Notes: generated by a model from the sequence alone, not told the origin. A DNA stretch of 64,000 bases from JBDTSW01 sp963797835 (GCA_963797835.1 CAWCRN010000024.1:372001-436000); one strand, 5' to 3'. Positions 10,707 to 21,015 are shown, counted from the first letter of the stretch. Translations and numbers: made by a program.

Positions 10707-13700
10707 ATGCGCTACTCACCAGAGCTCCCCTGGCGTCCGCTCGTATCGCCGCCGTCGGTGGAGGACAAGGACGCGTGCGCGATCTACGCGTCAGTCCGCA
10801 AGGACGCGACGCCCAGCCACGCGCCGGTCTCGCTGGCCCTGGAGAACCTCCAGAAGATGCTCCACCGCGCCGGCAACGTCGACGGCGAGGGCGACGGCTG
10901 CGGCGTGCTGGTGGACATCCCGCGGAAGATCTGGGCGGAGGAGGTGCGCGCCGGCGGCCACAACCCCTCGCTCGTCCTCGACGACGGCTTCTGCGTCGCC
11001 CACGTCTTCGTCGAGCGCTCCCAGGACCTCGAGAAGGTCCAGCACGACGCTCGCCAGGTCCTCGCCGCCGGGGGCTTCCGGATCCTCGCCGAGCGGGTGG
11101 GAGAGGTCGACTCGCAGGCGCTGGGCGCCACGGCGCGCGAGGAGGAGCCGCACTTCTGGCAGATCGGCGGCCTGGTCGCCGACCCGGCCCGCTCGGAGCG
11201 CGTCTTCGACCTGATGATCGAGCTCGAGCGCGAGCTCGGCTTCCACGTCCCCTCGTTCTCCTCCTCCACCTGCGTCTACAAGGTGATGGGCACCCCCAAG
11301 GTGCTGGGCGACTACTACCCGGACCTCCGCGACGAGCGCTTCGAGACGATCGGCTGCTTCGGCCACAACCGCTACTCGACCAACACGTGGCCCTCGTTCA
11401 AGCGCGTCCAGCCGTTCTCCGTGCTCGGCCACAACGGCGAGATCAACACGATCGCTCAGCTTCGCCAGGAGGCGAAGATGCTGGGCGTGCCGATCGAGCC
11501 GGGCGCCTCGGACTCGCAGGACCTGAACCGGGTGATCGACACCCTGATCCGCCGCGACGGCCTCTCCCTGGCCGAGGCGATGGAGATGGTGGTGCCCCCG
11601 ATCGTGAACGAGGTCAGGGCGCTGCCCTCCGAGCTCCATCGGTTCTACATGTACCTGCGCCAGGCGATGGGCCCGTTCGCGCAGGGCCCGGTCGCCCTGA
11701 TCGCGCGCCACCGCGACGAGTGCGTGTTCTCCGCCGACGCGATGGGCCTGCGCCCGCTGTGGAAGGTGGAGACGCCCGACGACTTCATCTTCTCCTCCGA
11801 GCCCGGCGTCGTGAGCGTCCACGACATGGTCTCCGAGCCCCTCCCGCTCGGCCCCGGCGAGAAGTTCCTGGTCACGATCGACCGCGACAAGCGCAAGGCG
11901 ACGCTCCACGAGCACGCCGACATGCAGCGCCTCGTCGCCAGGCGCTGGTCGGAGCGGGCCGGGGGAGAGCGCGGAGCTCGACAAGGGAGCGGTGATTCCG
12001 GGCGGAGCGCGAAGAACGGGTTCGTTGCCGCCTACGACCGTGCGCTCGTCACCGGCGGTCCGCTCGAGGGGGCGGAGATCCCCGGCTACACCTCGGCCGG
12101 GCCGTCGGAGCCCGTGAAGGTGGAGGACCGCGTGCTCGCCGGCTTCGGCTGGCAGCGCGACGACGTCAAGCTGTGCCAGCAGATGGCGTCGAACGGCGCC
12201 GAGCCGATCGGCTCGCTGGGCTACGACGGCCCGCTGGCGGCGCTCTCGCCCGAGCGCCAGAACCTGGCGGACTACTTCAAGGAGACGGTGGCCGTTGTCA
12301 CCAACCCGGCGATCGACCGCGAGCGCGAGATCGAGCACTTCTCGACGCGGGCCGTGTTCGGCCGCCGCCCCTCGATCGGCGATCTCGCCACCGACACGGG
12401 CACGGTCGAGACCTCGTTCCCCGTCATCCTCGGCGGCCACCACGACCTCGCGCCGCTCTCGGACGCGACCTACCGCCAGATCGCCCGCGAGCACAAGACC
12501 TACCTGCTCGAGGACCTCTGGGAGGAGTTCCGCGACCGGGCGGCCGCGCTCGACGTCGCGCTGCTCGAGTCCGAGACGACCCGTGGCGCGATCGACCGCC
12601 TGCGCCAGGAGGCCGTCAAGCGCGTCGCCGATGGCGCCGAGCTCCTGGTGCTGACCGACAGGGTCGTCTATGACGGCGAGCGGCGCTACCTGGACGCGCA
12701 CCTCGCCCTTTCGGCGGTGGACCAGGCGCTGAAGCAGTTCAAGGTCGAGCCCGGCGAGGAGAACCTGCGCCGGCGCTGCTCGATCGTGCTGCGCTCGGCA
12801 TCGGTCCGCAACGTCCACGACGTCGCCCTCGCCCTCGGCATGGGCGCGAACGGCGTCTGCCCCTACGTGATGGTCGAGGTCGTCTGCGTGGACGACTACG
12901 CCGAGGACGTCTCCAACCTCTGCGCCGCGCTCCGCAAGGGGATCGAGAAGGTGATCTCGACGATCGGGATCCACGAGGTCCGCGGCTACGCCAGGCAGTT
13001 CTCGTCGATCGGCGTCCGCCCGGAACTGGCCGAGATCTTCGGCACCCAGGCATTCGCCGCCTCCGAGCGCGGCGGGGTCGGCTTCGAGGGGCTCGACTCC
13101 GACTCCGACGAGCGCCACCGCATCCTCAAGGGCGACGAGGAGGCCAAGCCGGCGAAGACGTTCCGCTTCTACCCGAAGGTCTACAAGGCGGCGGTCGCCG
13201 CCGCCAACGGCACCGCCTCGTACGCCGACTACGCCGAGAAGGTGCGCGAGCTGGAGGCGCAGAGCCCGATCTCCATGCGCCACGCGATGAAGCTCAACTC
13301 CGACCGCGAGCCGATCGATCCGTCGCGGGTCGACGCCGGCGCGGGCCACCACGACTACCCGATCGTGATCTCCTCGATGAGCTTCGGATCGCAGTCCGAG
13401 CCCGCCTTCCGCGCCTACGCCGAGGCCGCGAAGGCGGCCAACATCCTCTGCATCAACGGCGAGGGCGGCGAGATCCGGGACATGTACGGCCGCTACCGCA
13501 AGTGGCGCGGCCAGCAGGTCGCCTCGGGGCGGTTCGGCGTCTCGGCCGAGATGCTGAACTCCTCCTACGTGGCCGAGATCAAGATCGGCCAGGGGGCGAA
13601 GCCGGGCGAGGGCGGGCACCTGCCCGGCAAGAAGGTCTCCGAGAAGGTCGCCGCGGCGCGCAACGCGTCGCCCGGGACCGACCTGATCTCGCCCTCGAAC

Positions 13701-15396
13701 AACCACGACCTCTACTCGATCGAGGACCTCGCCGAGCTGGTCGACGAGCTGAAGACGGTGAACCCGGACCTGCGCGTCTCGGTCAAGGTCCCCGTGGTGC
13801 CGAACATCGGCACCATCGGCCTCGGTATCGCCAAGGCCGGGGCCGACATCATCACCCTTTCGGGCTTCGAGGGCGGCACCGGCGCCGCGCGCCAGCACGC
13901 GCTGCGCCACGTCGGCCTGCCCTCCGACATCGGCACCCGCCTCGTCCACCAGGCGCTGATGGAGGCGGGGATCCGCAACCGGGTCGAGATCTGGGCCGAC
14001 GGCGGCTACCGCCACGCCCACGACATCGTGAAGCTGCTCTGCATGGGCGCGAACCGGGTGGCGTTCGGCACGCTCGCGATGGTCTCGCTGGGCTGCACGA
14101 TCTGCCGCGGCTGCCAGCTCGACACGTGCCACGTCGGCATCGCCACCCAGATCGAGACCGTCGAGGCGGCCCAGGAGCACGGCCTCAAGAAGTTCACCCC
14201 CCAGGCGGTGGACACCGCCGCCGAGAACTGCGCCCGCTTCTTCACCGCGATGGGAGAGGAGGTCCGCGAGCTGGTCGCCGAGATGGGCTACGAGCGCGCC
14301 CAGGACCTGGTCGGCCGCTACGACCTGCTCGAGCAGGCGTCGCACGCCGAGGTGCTCGACCTGGCGTCGCTGATCACCCCGCTCGAGGAGTACCTCGAGC
14401 TCGCGCCCGTGGACATGCCCGTCGCCGAGGACGAGCTGGTCGCTGCGGAGGCGCGGGCGGAGGCCGGGCTGGTCCGCGCCCGCCCGATCCGGATGGCCCG
14501 CTCCGACGCCTCCGCCACGATCGCCGCCCTCGCGGACGACGTCTGCGGCGGCACCACCGTGCGCCAGGAGTTCCCGCGCCCGACCGACGCCAACGACCGC
14601 GTCCTCGGCACCGAGCTGTCCGGGGCGCTGTCGCGTGCGCGGATCTACGAGGGCGCGGCCGAGGGCTCCGAGGACATCCTCGCCGAGCTCGAGTTCAACG
14701 GCGGCTCGGTCGCCGGCCAGGGCTTCGGGGCTTTCAACGCCTGGGGCCTCGTCGTGCGCGTCGAGGGCGGCGCCCAGGACGGCGTCGGGAAGACGATGCT
14801 GGGCGGCACCGTCTCGATCATGAAGGGCCGGAACGAGGCGGGCGCAGCGGGTCAACGGCTCGGTGGGCAAGTCGTTCGCCTACGGCGCCCAGCGCGGCCG
14901 GCTGTTCGTGCAGGGCTCGGCCGACTCGCGGTTCTGCATCCGCCTCTCGGGCGCCGACGTGGTCCTCGCCGGCGAGCCGGCGGAGCCGATCGACGACACG
15001 CGCGGCTGCGTGGTCGATCGCGCCAACGCCAAGGGGTTCGCGTTCGAGTACATGACCTCGGGCCGCGCCGTGGTCCTCGGCGACATCGGGCCGTGGGCCT
15101 GCGCCGGGATGACCGGCGGGCGCGTCTACGTGCGGGTCAACCCGGACTGGAACCTCGACCGCGAGGCGATCGAGCGCCGGCTGGGCGAGGGCGCCAAGGT
15201 CGGGATCGAGGAGATCGACGCCGAGGGCATGCTCGACCTCGAGGACCTGCTCGGCCACTACGCCGAGGAGCTGCGCGCGACCGACCAGCCCGAGGAGGCG
15301 GAGCGGGTGATGGCGCTGGCCGCCGCCCCAAGGGAGAGCTTCCTGATGATCATCCCCGAGAAGGTCCAGGCCGACCCGAACATCTCGACGGAGTAG
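10707..15396 (+). CDS. gltB: Glutamate synthase, large subunit (one clear frameshift)
   Basis: Converts glutamine plus 2-oxoglutarate to two glutamates; FMN and 3Fe-4S enzyme of about 1560 residues. Order: class-II glutamine amidotransferase domain with the nucleophile at Cys24 after a 23-residue propeptide; central domain (near TGTVETSFPVILGG); FMN/3Fe-4S synthase domain with GGHLPGKKVSEKVAAAR and the cluster cysteines in CTICRGCQLDTCHVGIATQ; C-terminal GXGXG beta-helix (GRNEAG, then GSVGKSFAYGAQRG). The frame breaks near 14845 within a conserved stretch, and a dubious patch at 11960-12000 may hold two compensating shifts. After Cys24 the sequence is AIYASV rather than the usual GVGFVA. No gltD adjoins, so the electron donor may be ferredoxin or an unlinked small subunit. 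Confidence 0.95.
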
Positions 15397-15406
15397 GGCC
15401 GCCACG

Positions 15407-15853
15407 GTGGGGGACTTCGACGCGAAGCTTCGGCCCCACCTCGAGGGCCTGCTGGCGCCCGGCGAGACGCTTGGAGGGCGTCTGCGCGGCATCGCAGCAG
15501 AAGGGGACTGTTCTCGCGGCGGCGCGGTCGCGCTCGGCGTCACCGGCGGGCGCCTGCTGGTGCAGCCGCTCAACCGCCGCGGCGACCCCGACGGCGAGGC
15601 GCTGGCGCTCGCGCCAGGACATCGCGGAGGCGAAGGCCGAGGGGGCCGGCGGCGGCTGGGCGGACATCGGCTCCGCGCTGATGGACAAGCACGCGGTGAA
15701 GCTCGAACTGAGGACGACCGCCGGCGAGAAGCTGAAGCTCATGTTCATGCGCGCCGAGGGCGGCGGGCTGATGGCGGCGCTCGGCGGGGGAGAGGGCCAG
15801 CGGGCGGGCGTCGAGGCACTGGCAGCCTGGTTCGCCCGCGCCGAGCGCCCTAG
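15407..15853 (+). CDS. Hypothetical protein downstream of gltB (frameshifted)
   Basis: About 148 residues: GDFDAKLRPHLEGLLAPGE, then VALGVTGGRLLVQPLNRRG, DIAEAKAEGAGGGWADIG, and HAVKLELRTTAGEKLKLMF. The alternation of short beta strands and an early helix resembles small PH-like domains that sit after 'LL.PGE' helices. This is impression only. Frameshifts near 15500 and 15620. It starts 10 bases after gltB and may be co-transcribed. No function assigned. Confidence 0.5.
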   Translation: MGDFDAKLRPHLEGLLAPGETLGGRLRGIAAEGDCSRGGAVALGVTGGRLLVQPLNRRGDPDGEALALAPGHRGGEGRGGRRRLGGHRLRADGQARGEARTEDDRRREAEAHVHARRGRRADGGARRGRGPAGGRRGTGSLVRPRRAP

Positions 15854-15866
15854 GAGCGACCGGCCC

Positions 15867-16133
15867 TCAGCCCCAGGGGCCGAGGTCGCCTCCCGAGGTC
15901 GCGATGAACGATCCGTCCGGCACCGGGGGGTGGAACTGAACCCCCCATCCGTAGCTCTCGTTGCCCGCTGGCACGTCGAAGTCCACGTTGATCGCGTCGA
16001 AGTGCCGCTGCCGCTTCGCCCGGATCGTCCATTCAAGGCCCTCGGGGCTCAGTCGCCGTGGACCCACGATCGGTCCGCCGCCGCGCCGTAGTCCGGCCTG
16101 CGCGGCGTCCGCGCCGACGAGGAGCAGCAGCAT
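15867..16133 (-). CDS. Short secreted protein, unknown
   Basis: 88 residues with an N-terminal hydrophobic stretch (MLLLLVGADAAQAG) that looks like a signal peptide ending in AQA. The mature part contains WTIRAKRQRHFDAINVDF and YGWGVQFHPPVPDG. A stop codon lies about 20 codons upstream in the same frame, and the hydrophobic region seems to extend upstream of the ATG (ALIGPATAVL). A non-standard upstream start is therefore possible. No family recognised. Confidence 0.45.
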   Translation of the reverse strand: MLLLLVGADAAQAGLRRGGGPIVGPRRLSPEGLEWTIRAKRQRHFDAINVDFDVPAGNESYGWGVQFHPPVPDGSFIATSGGDLGPWG

Positions 16134-16184
16134 GAGGACGGCTGTGGCAGGCCCGATCAGAGCGCCCGCCAGAAACCCTCGCCT

Positions 16185-16284
16185 CTGTCGCTTCGATTAC
16201 GCATAGGGGTATCGATGCGACAGGTACGGGGTGTTCACCGCTCACCTGTCGCCTGAGTCCCGGATTGCGCTACCGACGCGACAG
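16185..16284. repeat. Four alternating GCGACAG boxes spaced about 30 bases
   Basis: The heptamer occurs at 16185-16191 (reverse), 16217-16223 (forward), 16246-16252 (reverse) and 16278-16284 (forward); centres are 32, 29 and 32 bases apart. A 6/7 match (GCGACAT) follows at 16338-16344, another two intervals on. Adjacent boxes form inverted repeats: 13 bases with one mismatch (16185-16197 with 16211-16223) and 9 perfect bases (16217-16225 with 16244-16252). The array fills the 265-base gap between the MMPL gene's 3' end and the short secreted gene. It could be an operator array or nested hairpins. Confidence 0.6.
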
Positions 16285-16398
16285 GCGCGCTGAACACGTC
16301 CCTCATTGCCGCGTCCCTGCACTGCACTCCATACAAAGCGACATGAACGGGCGCGCCGGGCCGGCCGGGAGTAGAGCCGACCCGGCGTCGTACCGCGG

Positions 16399-18645
16399 TT
16401 ACGCGCGGGTGGTCTCGGGCTCGCGCGTGTCCTCCTCGACGAACGGGTCCGCCGGCATCTCGCCGCTCGGCTCGTGCTGAAGCCGTGGCAGCCACTCGAG
16501 CCAGCTGGGCAGGTACCAGTTCCAGTCGCCCAGGAGCTTCATCGTCGCCGGCAGGAGCACCGCCCGGACGATGGTGGCGTCGATCAGGACGGCGACGCCG
16601 AGGCCCACGCCGAACTGCTTGAACTCGACCATCGAGAGGGTGGCGAAGATCGAGAACACGGCGATCATCACCATGGCGGCGGCCGTGACGACCGATGCCG
16701 TCGACTTGATCCCGTGGCTCACGGCCTCCGATGTCGTCATGCCGTTGTCGTAGGCCTCGCGGACCCGGCTCAGGATGAACACGTGGTAGTCCATCGAGAG
16801 GCCGAACAGCATCACGAACAGGAACAGCGGGAGCCATGAGGTCACGCCGCCGGTCGACTCGAAGCCCAGCAGGGACTCGAGGTGGCCCTCCTGGAAGATC
16901 CAGGTGACGATCCCGTACGCCGCTCCGACCGAGAGCAGGTTGAGCACGATCGCCTTGAGCGGGATCACGATCGACCGGAACGTCACCAGGAGCAGGAGGA
17001 AGGCGAGCCCGAGGACGAACGCGAGCACGATGGGCACGCGCTCCGTCATCAGGTCGTTGAAGTCCTCCGTGCCGGCGGTGAGACCGGTCACGTTTGCCTC
17101 GACGCCGTCGACGGTCCCGAGCGTCTGCGGGATCAGGTCCTCGCGCAGGACGGACAGGGCCTCCTTGGACGTCGCGTCCGTGCCGTCGCCCGCGACCGGG
17201 ACGGCGACGAGCGCGACCGTCCCGTCGTCGCTCACCTTGTCGACCTCGAGGTCCTGGGCGTAGAGCTCAGGACGCGCGGCGACCTCGTCGCCGAGCGCGG
17301 CGATGGCCGCCTCGACCTCGGGCGAGCGCACGTCGTCGGCCTCGACGACGACGTCCGCCGGGATCGCCTCGCCCGGATAGGCCTCCTGGACCTTGTCGTA
17401 GGTCTGCACGGTGCTCAGGTCGCGCGGCAACGAGTCCACGCCCGGCACGGCCAGGGTGATGTTGAGCGTGGGGGTCGCGAGCACGACCAGTAGCCCTCCG
17501 GCGGCGAGCGCCGATACCAGCGGCCTGCGCAGAACCGGGTCGAGGATCCGCGACCAGATTCGCGGCTCGCGGCCGGCTCGCTCCTCGGGGGACGAGAGGA
17601 ACGGAATCCGGCCCTTGTTGACGCGGTCGCCCAGCGCCGAGAGCAGCGCGGGGAGGACCGTGAGCGAACCGAGGACGGCGATCGCGACGACCAGCATCGT
17701 CCCCGTGGCGAACGACGTGAACGTCGAGGCGCCGGCGAGGTACATGCCGGACATGGCGATCAGGACGGTGATGCCGGAGACCAGCACCGCGCGTCCCGAT
17801 GTCGCCGCCGCGGCGTCGAGCGCCGCCTCGGCGCTGCGGCCCGCGGCCCGTTCCTCGCGCTCGCGGCGCAGGTAGAACATCGTGTAGTCGACTCCGACGG
17901 CGAGCCCGATCAGCAGGATCACCGAGGAGGCGGCCTCGTCGACGGGCCAGAGCTGGCTGAGCGGTGCCATCAGGCCGAGCGCGATCGCGACGGACGTGGC
18001 GCCCAAGAGCAGCGGGATGCCCGCGGCCACCAGTGCGCCGAAGGCGAGCACGAGGATGATCAGCGTGATCGGGAGCGAGGTGAACTCGGCCCTCTGGAAG
18101 TCCTCCTCGAACGCGCCGCCGATCTGTTCGTTCGCGCTCGCGTCGCCGAACTGCCCGACGAAGAAGCCGGGGTTGGACCCGGCGACGTCCTCCACCGCCG
18201 CGAGAGTCTCGACCGCGGCGTCGGCCGCCGCGTCGTCGGAGCGCGGCAGGTCGAAGTTGATGAGGGCGGAGTGCCCGTCCTCGGAGATCCCGCCGCTGCT
18301 GTCGGGCGAGTAGGGGCTGTCGAGCGCGCTCACGCCTTCGATCCCCTCGAGCTCGCGCGTGACCTCGTCGACCACGGCCCGGAACTCGGGGCTCGTGGCC
18401 TCCGCGCTCTCGCTCTCTATGAGCACGACCTCGGACGTCTCCTCGGGGAAGGCGTCGGCCAGGACCTTGTCGGCCTTGCCCGACTCGCCGACGCCGTACT
18501 CCTCGTCGGAGAGGGTCTCGGTGCCGATGGCGCTGCCGATCATCGAGGCGATGACGACCAACGCGATCCAGCCGAAGATCGCGGTCTTGCGGTGCCGGGC
18601 GCTCCAGCGGCCGGCGCGGGCGGCGAGGTTTCGGGGCGAGTTCAT
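16399..18645 (-). CDS. MMPL/RND-family transporter
   Basis: A 748-residue proton-driven exporter of the MmpL family, which in actinobacteria moves lipids or hydrophobic compounds across the inner membrane. The standard layout is visible: TM1 near residues 22-40, a large extracytoplasmic loop (about 45-190), a six-helix block, a second loop (about 395-540), then the second six-helix block. The proton-relay Asp-Tyr pairs are in GLAVGVDYTMFYLRRE and LFGLSMDYHVFILSRV. Intact and full length. Start ATG has GGAGG 10 bases upstream. A 17-base palindrome upstream suggests repression by a TetR-type protein, none of which is encoded here. Confidence 0.93.
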   Translation of the reverse strand: MNSPRNLAARAGRWSARHRKTAIFGWIALVVIASMIGSAIGTETLSDEEYGVGESGKADKVLADAFPEETSEVVLIESESAEATSPEFRAVVDEVTRELEGIEGVSALDSPYSPDSSGGISEDGHSALINFDLPRSDDAAADAAVETLAAVEDVAGSNPGFFVGQFGDASANEQIGGAFEEDFQRAEFTSLPITLIILVLAFGALVAAGIPLLLGATSVAIALGLMAPLSQLWPVDEAASSVILLIGLAVGVDYTMFYLRREREERAAGRSAEAALDAAAATSGRAVLVSGITVLIAMSGMYLAGASTFTSFATGTMLVVAIAVLGSLTVLPALLSALGDRVNKGRIPFLSSPEERAGREPRIWSRILDPVLRRPLVSALAAGGLLVVLATPTLNITLAVPGVDSLPRDLSTVQTYDKVQEAYPGEAIPADVVVEADDVRSPEVEAAIAALGDEVAARPELYAQDLEVDKVSDDGTVALVAVPVAGDGTDATSKEALSVLREDLIPQTLGTVDGVEANVTGLTAGTEDFNDLMTERVPIVLAFVLGLAFLLLLVTFRSIVIPLKAIVLNLLSVGAAYGIVTWIFQEGHLESLLGFESTGGVTSWLPLFLFVMLFGLSMDYHVFILSRVREAYDNGMTTSEAVSHGIKSTASVVTAAAMVMIAVFSIFATLSMVEFKQFGVGLGVAVLIDATIVRAVLLPATMKLLGDWNWYLPSWLEWLPRLQHEPSGEMPADPFVEEDTREPETTRA

Positions 18646-18681
18646 GAGGTGGGATCCTCCGAGGGGTCGGGGCGGGACGAG

Positions 18682-18698
18682 CCTGAAGATTCTTCAGG
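18682..18698. promoter_or_regulatory. Palindromic operator upstream of MMPL gene
   Basis: CCTGAAGA-T-TCTTCAGG, a perfect 8+8 palindrome about 37 bases before the MMPL start, placed where a repressor could cover the promoter. Regulator unknown. Confidence 0.55.
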
Positions 18699-18808
18699 GC
18701 GGGTCGCCACCCATGTGTGATCAGGTCACGGAACCGTCGCAAGGCCAGCCCGCCGTGTCTATTGGGGATGACCCGCACCGAGCCCGGGACGGTCCCGGGG
18801 GGCGGCGG

Positions 18809-19369
18809 CTAGGGGACGACCACGTAGAGGCGGTAGCGGCCGACCTCGAGCTCGTCGCCGTCGGCCAGCGGGGTCCACTCGACCCGCTCGCCGTTCACGA
18901 AGAGGCCGTTGAGGCTGCGGTCGTCGAGCGCGCGCAGGCCCTCGTCGGCCGTGCGAACGATCAGCGCGTGGCGGCGCGAGACGGTGGGGTCGTCCAGGCG
19001 GACATCGGCCGCCGCGCTTCGCCCGATCCTGGTCCAGCCGAGGGGCAGCTCACGCACGATCCGTTCCCCTGCCTCGGCGAAGGCCAGGGCCGGCATCGCC
19101 GACAGCTCGGTACGCACCGTGTCGAGCCAGCCCGGCTCGGAGCCGGCGACGTCGACGGCGGCGGCGTCGACCGTGGGGTGCTCGAAGATCGACCGGCGGC
19201 GGAAGCTGGTGCCCCCGCAGGCGGGGCAGCGGGGCAGCGCCTCCATCACCGCGGCGGCGGCCACGGCGTAGCCGCATCCGACGCAGGTCAGGGAACCGAC
19301 GGTCGCGAAACTGGGAACGTTCTCCCCAGTCTCGTGGAGCTCGGAGGAACTATCGGTAAGCATGGCCAT
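18809..19369 (-). CDS. Zinc-ribbon plus FHA domain protein
   Basis: About 186 residues. An N-terminal zinc ribbon (CVGCGY near residue 30 and CPACGG near residue 48) is followed by a linker and an FHA domain with IGRSAAADVRLDDPTVSRRH, then LNGLFVNGERV. FHA domains bind phosphothreonine, so this is likely a reader of a Ser/Thr kinase signal. The motif arginine, serine and asparagine of the FHA pocket are all present. Start chosen at the ATG that gives MAMLTDSSSE; a longer frame extends upstream but is unlike protein. No kinase gene adjoins. Confidence 0.85.
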   Translation of the reverse strand: MAMLTDSSSELHETGENVPSFATVGSLTCVGCGYAVAAAAVMEALPRCPACGGTSFRRRSIFEHPTVDAAAVDVAGSEPGWLDTVRTELSAMPALAFAEAGERIVRELPLGWTRIGRSAAADVRLDDPTVSRRHALIVRTADEGLRALDDRSLNGLFVNGERVEWTPLADGDELEVGRYRLYVVVP

Positions 19370-19484
19370 AGCCGTGTACCCCGGACTCCATCGAGGATAA
19401 CGACGCGGCGCGGTATGTCCAGTCCGCCCATCGGCGATTGTCGGAAATTGGGAAGGAACAGCGCCCGAATAGAATCGCGACCGC

Positions 19485-19991
19485 ATGGGTCCGGTCTCCG
19501 CCACGATGCCGATCGACGTCCCCCGCGAGCGCGCGTTCGAGTTCCTCTGTGACCTCGCCAACCGCCCCGCGTTCATGGGCAGGTTCCTCTCCGACTTCCG
19601 CCTCCAGCGCCTGGACTCGGCCGGGATCGGAGCGGCCGCCCGCTATCGCGTGCGCGAGCGGCGTCTCTGGATGGAGACGGTGATCGCCGAGCTCGAGCCC
19701 CCGTACCGGATCATCGAGGAGGGGCGCGGGTCTCGCCTGGGCCGCATGCCCGTCCACATGGCCTGGGAGGTCACGGAGGCCGGTATCTCCGCGTGCGAGG
19801 TGAAGGTCGTGCACTGGACGGAGCCCTCGCATCTGCTCGACAAGCTGGCCGAGAAGGCGCCCGGGATGGAGCGCTGGTACGGCCGGGCTCTGACGGGCGC
19901 CCTGGCCCAGCTGAGGGACCTCCTGGAGAGCGATGGCGGTGCCGATCGGGTCGAGGTCGCTGGCGGGGATCGCGTTCCGGGCGCCGGATAG
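19485..19991 (+). CDS. SRPBCC (polyketide cyclase-like) protein
   Basis: 168 residues: ATMPIDVPRERAFEFLCDLANRP opening helix, then RYRVRERRLWMETVIAELEPPYRI, and a C-terminal helix near MERWYGRALTGALAQLRDLL. This is the START/SRPBCC lipid- or ligand-binding fold. Ligand not predictable. The start has TAGAAT (19470-19475) 9 bases upstream and no Shine-Dalgarno, so it is probably leaderless. First of a run of three same-strand genes. Confidence 0.72.
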   Translation: MGPVSATMPIDVPRERAFEFLCDLANRPAFMGRFLSDFRLQRLDSAGIGAAARYRVRERRLWMETVIAELEPPYRIIEEGRGSRLGRMPVHMAWEVTEAGISACEVKVVHWTEPSHLLDKLAEKAPGMERWYGRALTGALAQLRDLLESDGGADRVEVAGGDRVPGAG

Positions 19992-20002
19992 ACTGCCGCG
20001 CC

Positions 20003-20542
20003 ATGACACGGCGGATCTCGATCGCCCTCGCCGCCCTCGCCGCGCTGGCGCTGCCCCTGGGGGCGTGTGGCGCCGAGGAGGAGGAGGAGCTCGACGTCAT
20101 CGAGGGCGAGCCGATCGAGGCCGACGACGTCAGCTACAACGTCGTCATCTCGCGCTTCCTCAACCCGGACGACACCGAGGATCGGGGGTACCTCGTTGGC
20201 CAGCCTCCGCCGCCGCCGGACGAGCAGTACTTCGGCGTCTTCATGCAGGTGGCGAACGAGGGTGAGGAGGACACCGTCCTCCCCGAGGAGATGACGATCA
20301 CCGACACGCTCGACACCGAATACGGCCCGCTGGAGACCGAGAGCCCCTTCGCGCTACCCCTCGGCGACCCGCTCCCTGCCGGGGAGGAGTTCCCGATCCC
20401 GGACTCGATCGCCTGGGACGGCCCCACGCAGGGCAACCTGATCCTGTTCCTCATCGAGGAGGCCTCGACCGAGAACCGGCCGCTCGAGCTTGATCTCCCG
20501 CTGCCCTCGGGCAAGGTCGGGGTAGTCGAGCTCGATATTTGA
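20003..20542 (+). CDS. Lipoprotein, unknown
   Basis: 179 residues. Signal peptide with lipobox LGAC (cysteine near residue 22), followed by an acidic stretch (EEEEELDVIEGEPIEADD). The mature part, with FGVFMQVANEGEEDTVLP and FLIEEASTENRPLELDLPL, looks like an immunoglobulin-like beta sandwich of the kind seen in small actinobacterial lipoproteins (DUF4352-like, low confidence). Predicted to be anchored to the outer face of the membrane. TAGACT lies 8 bases before the ATG. Its TGA overlaps the next gene's TTG. Confidence 0.7.
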   Translation: MTRRISIALAALAALALPLGACGAEEEEELDVIEGEPIEADDVSYNVVISRFLNPDDTEDRGYLVGQPPPPPDEQYFGVFMQVANEGEEDTVLPEEMTITDTLDTEYGPLETESPFALPLGDPLPAGEEFPIPDSIAWDGPTQGNLILFLIEEASTENRPLELDLPLPSGKVGVVELDI

Positions 20543-20880
20543 CCGCGCTGGCCGACCGGGCGCTGCGGGACCGCGCGCTTCAGGCGATCCTGATCGCGGC
20601 CGCCCTCGCCGCCCTCGCGATCCTCGTCAACCTCTTCGGCGATGCCGTCCAGCTGGGTTGCCTGGTGGTGATCGCGCTCGCGACGGTCATGACCGCGCCG
20701 GTGCGCCGCGAGGCCGGGGGCGGGTGGTGGTCGTTGCTCGCGATCGGCGCCGTCGCCTCGATCCTCGGAGCGGCGGTCGCCCAGCTCAGCGAGACGGTGG
20801 GCGGCCTGATCGCGGTCGTGGGCGGGGTCCTCATCGTCGTGGGGGCGACGATCGGCTTCCCGCTGCGCGAGTACGAGTAA
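20539..20880 (+). CDS. Small integral membrane protein
   Basis: 113 residues with four hydrophobic stretches (about residues 15-32, 36-52, 62-82 and 86-105) and little else. TTG start overlapping the lipoprotein stop (TTGA), so translation is probably coupled. The pair may act together at the membrane. No family recognised. Confidence 0.65.
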   Translation: MTALADRALRDRALQAILIAAALAALAILVNLFGDAVQLGCLVVIALATVMTAPVRREAGGGWWSLLAIGAVASILGAAVAQLSETVGGLIAVVGGVLIVVGATIGFPLREYE

Positions 20881-21015
20881 CGGCTCGCTTACGGGTCCAG
20901 ACCCGGTCGCTGTCGCGGACGCGATCGCTTCACTCACCGTCGATTGCGCATTGGTGGGGGTGATGACGCCCCAAAGTCCGCAACCGACGCCGCGCGCGCG
21001 GTGCGGTGCCGAGCA

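Noticed and set aside
10791..14870. A 1359-residue open frame on the minus strand
   Set aside because: It is the antisense shadow of gltB: composition is Arg/Val/Leu/Asp/His-biased as expected from high-GC reverse complement, with no recognisable motif.
16185..16344. CRISPR array
   Set aside because: Boxes are 7 bases, alternate in orientation and there are no cas genes; this is not a CRISPR repeat-spacer pattern.
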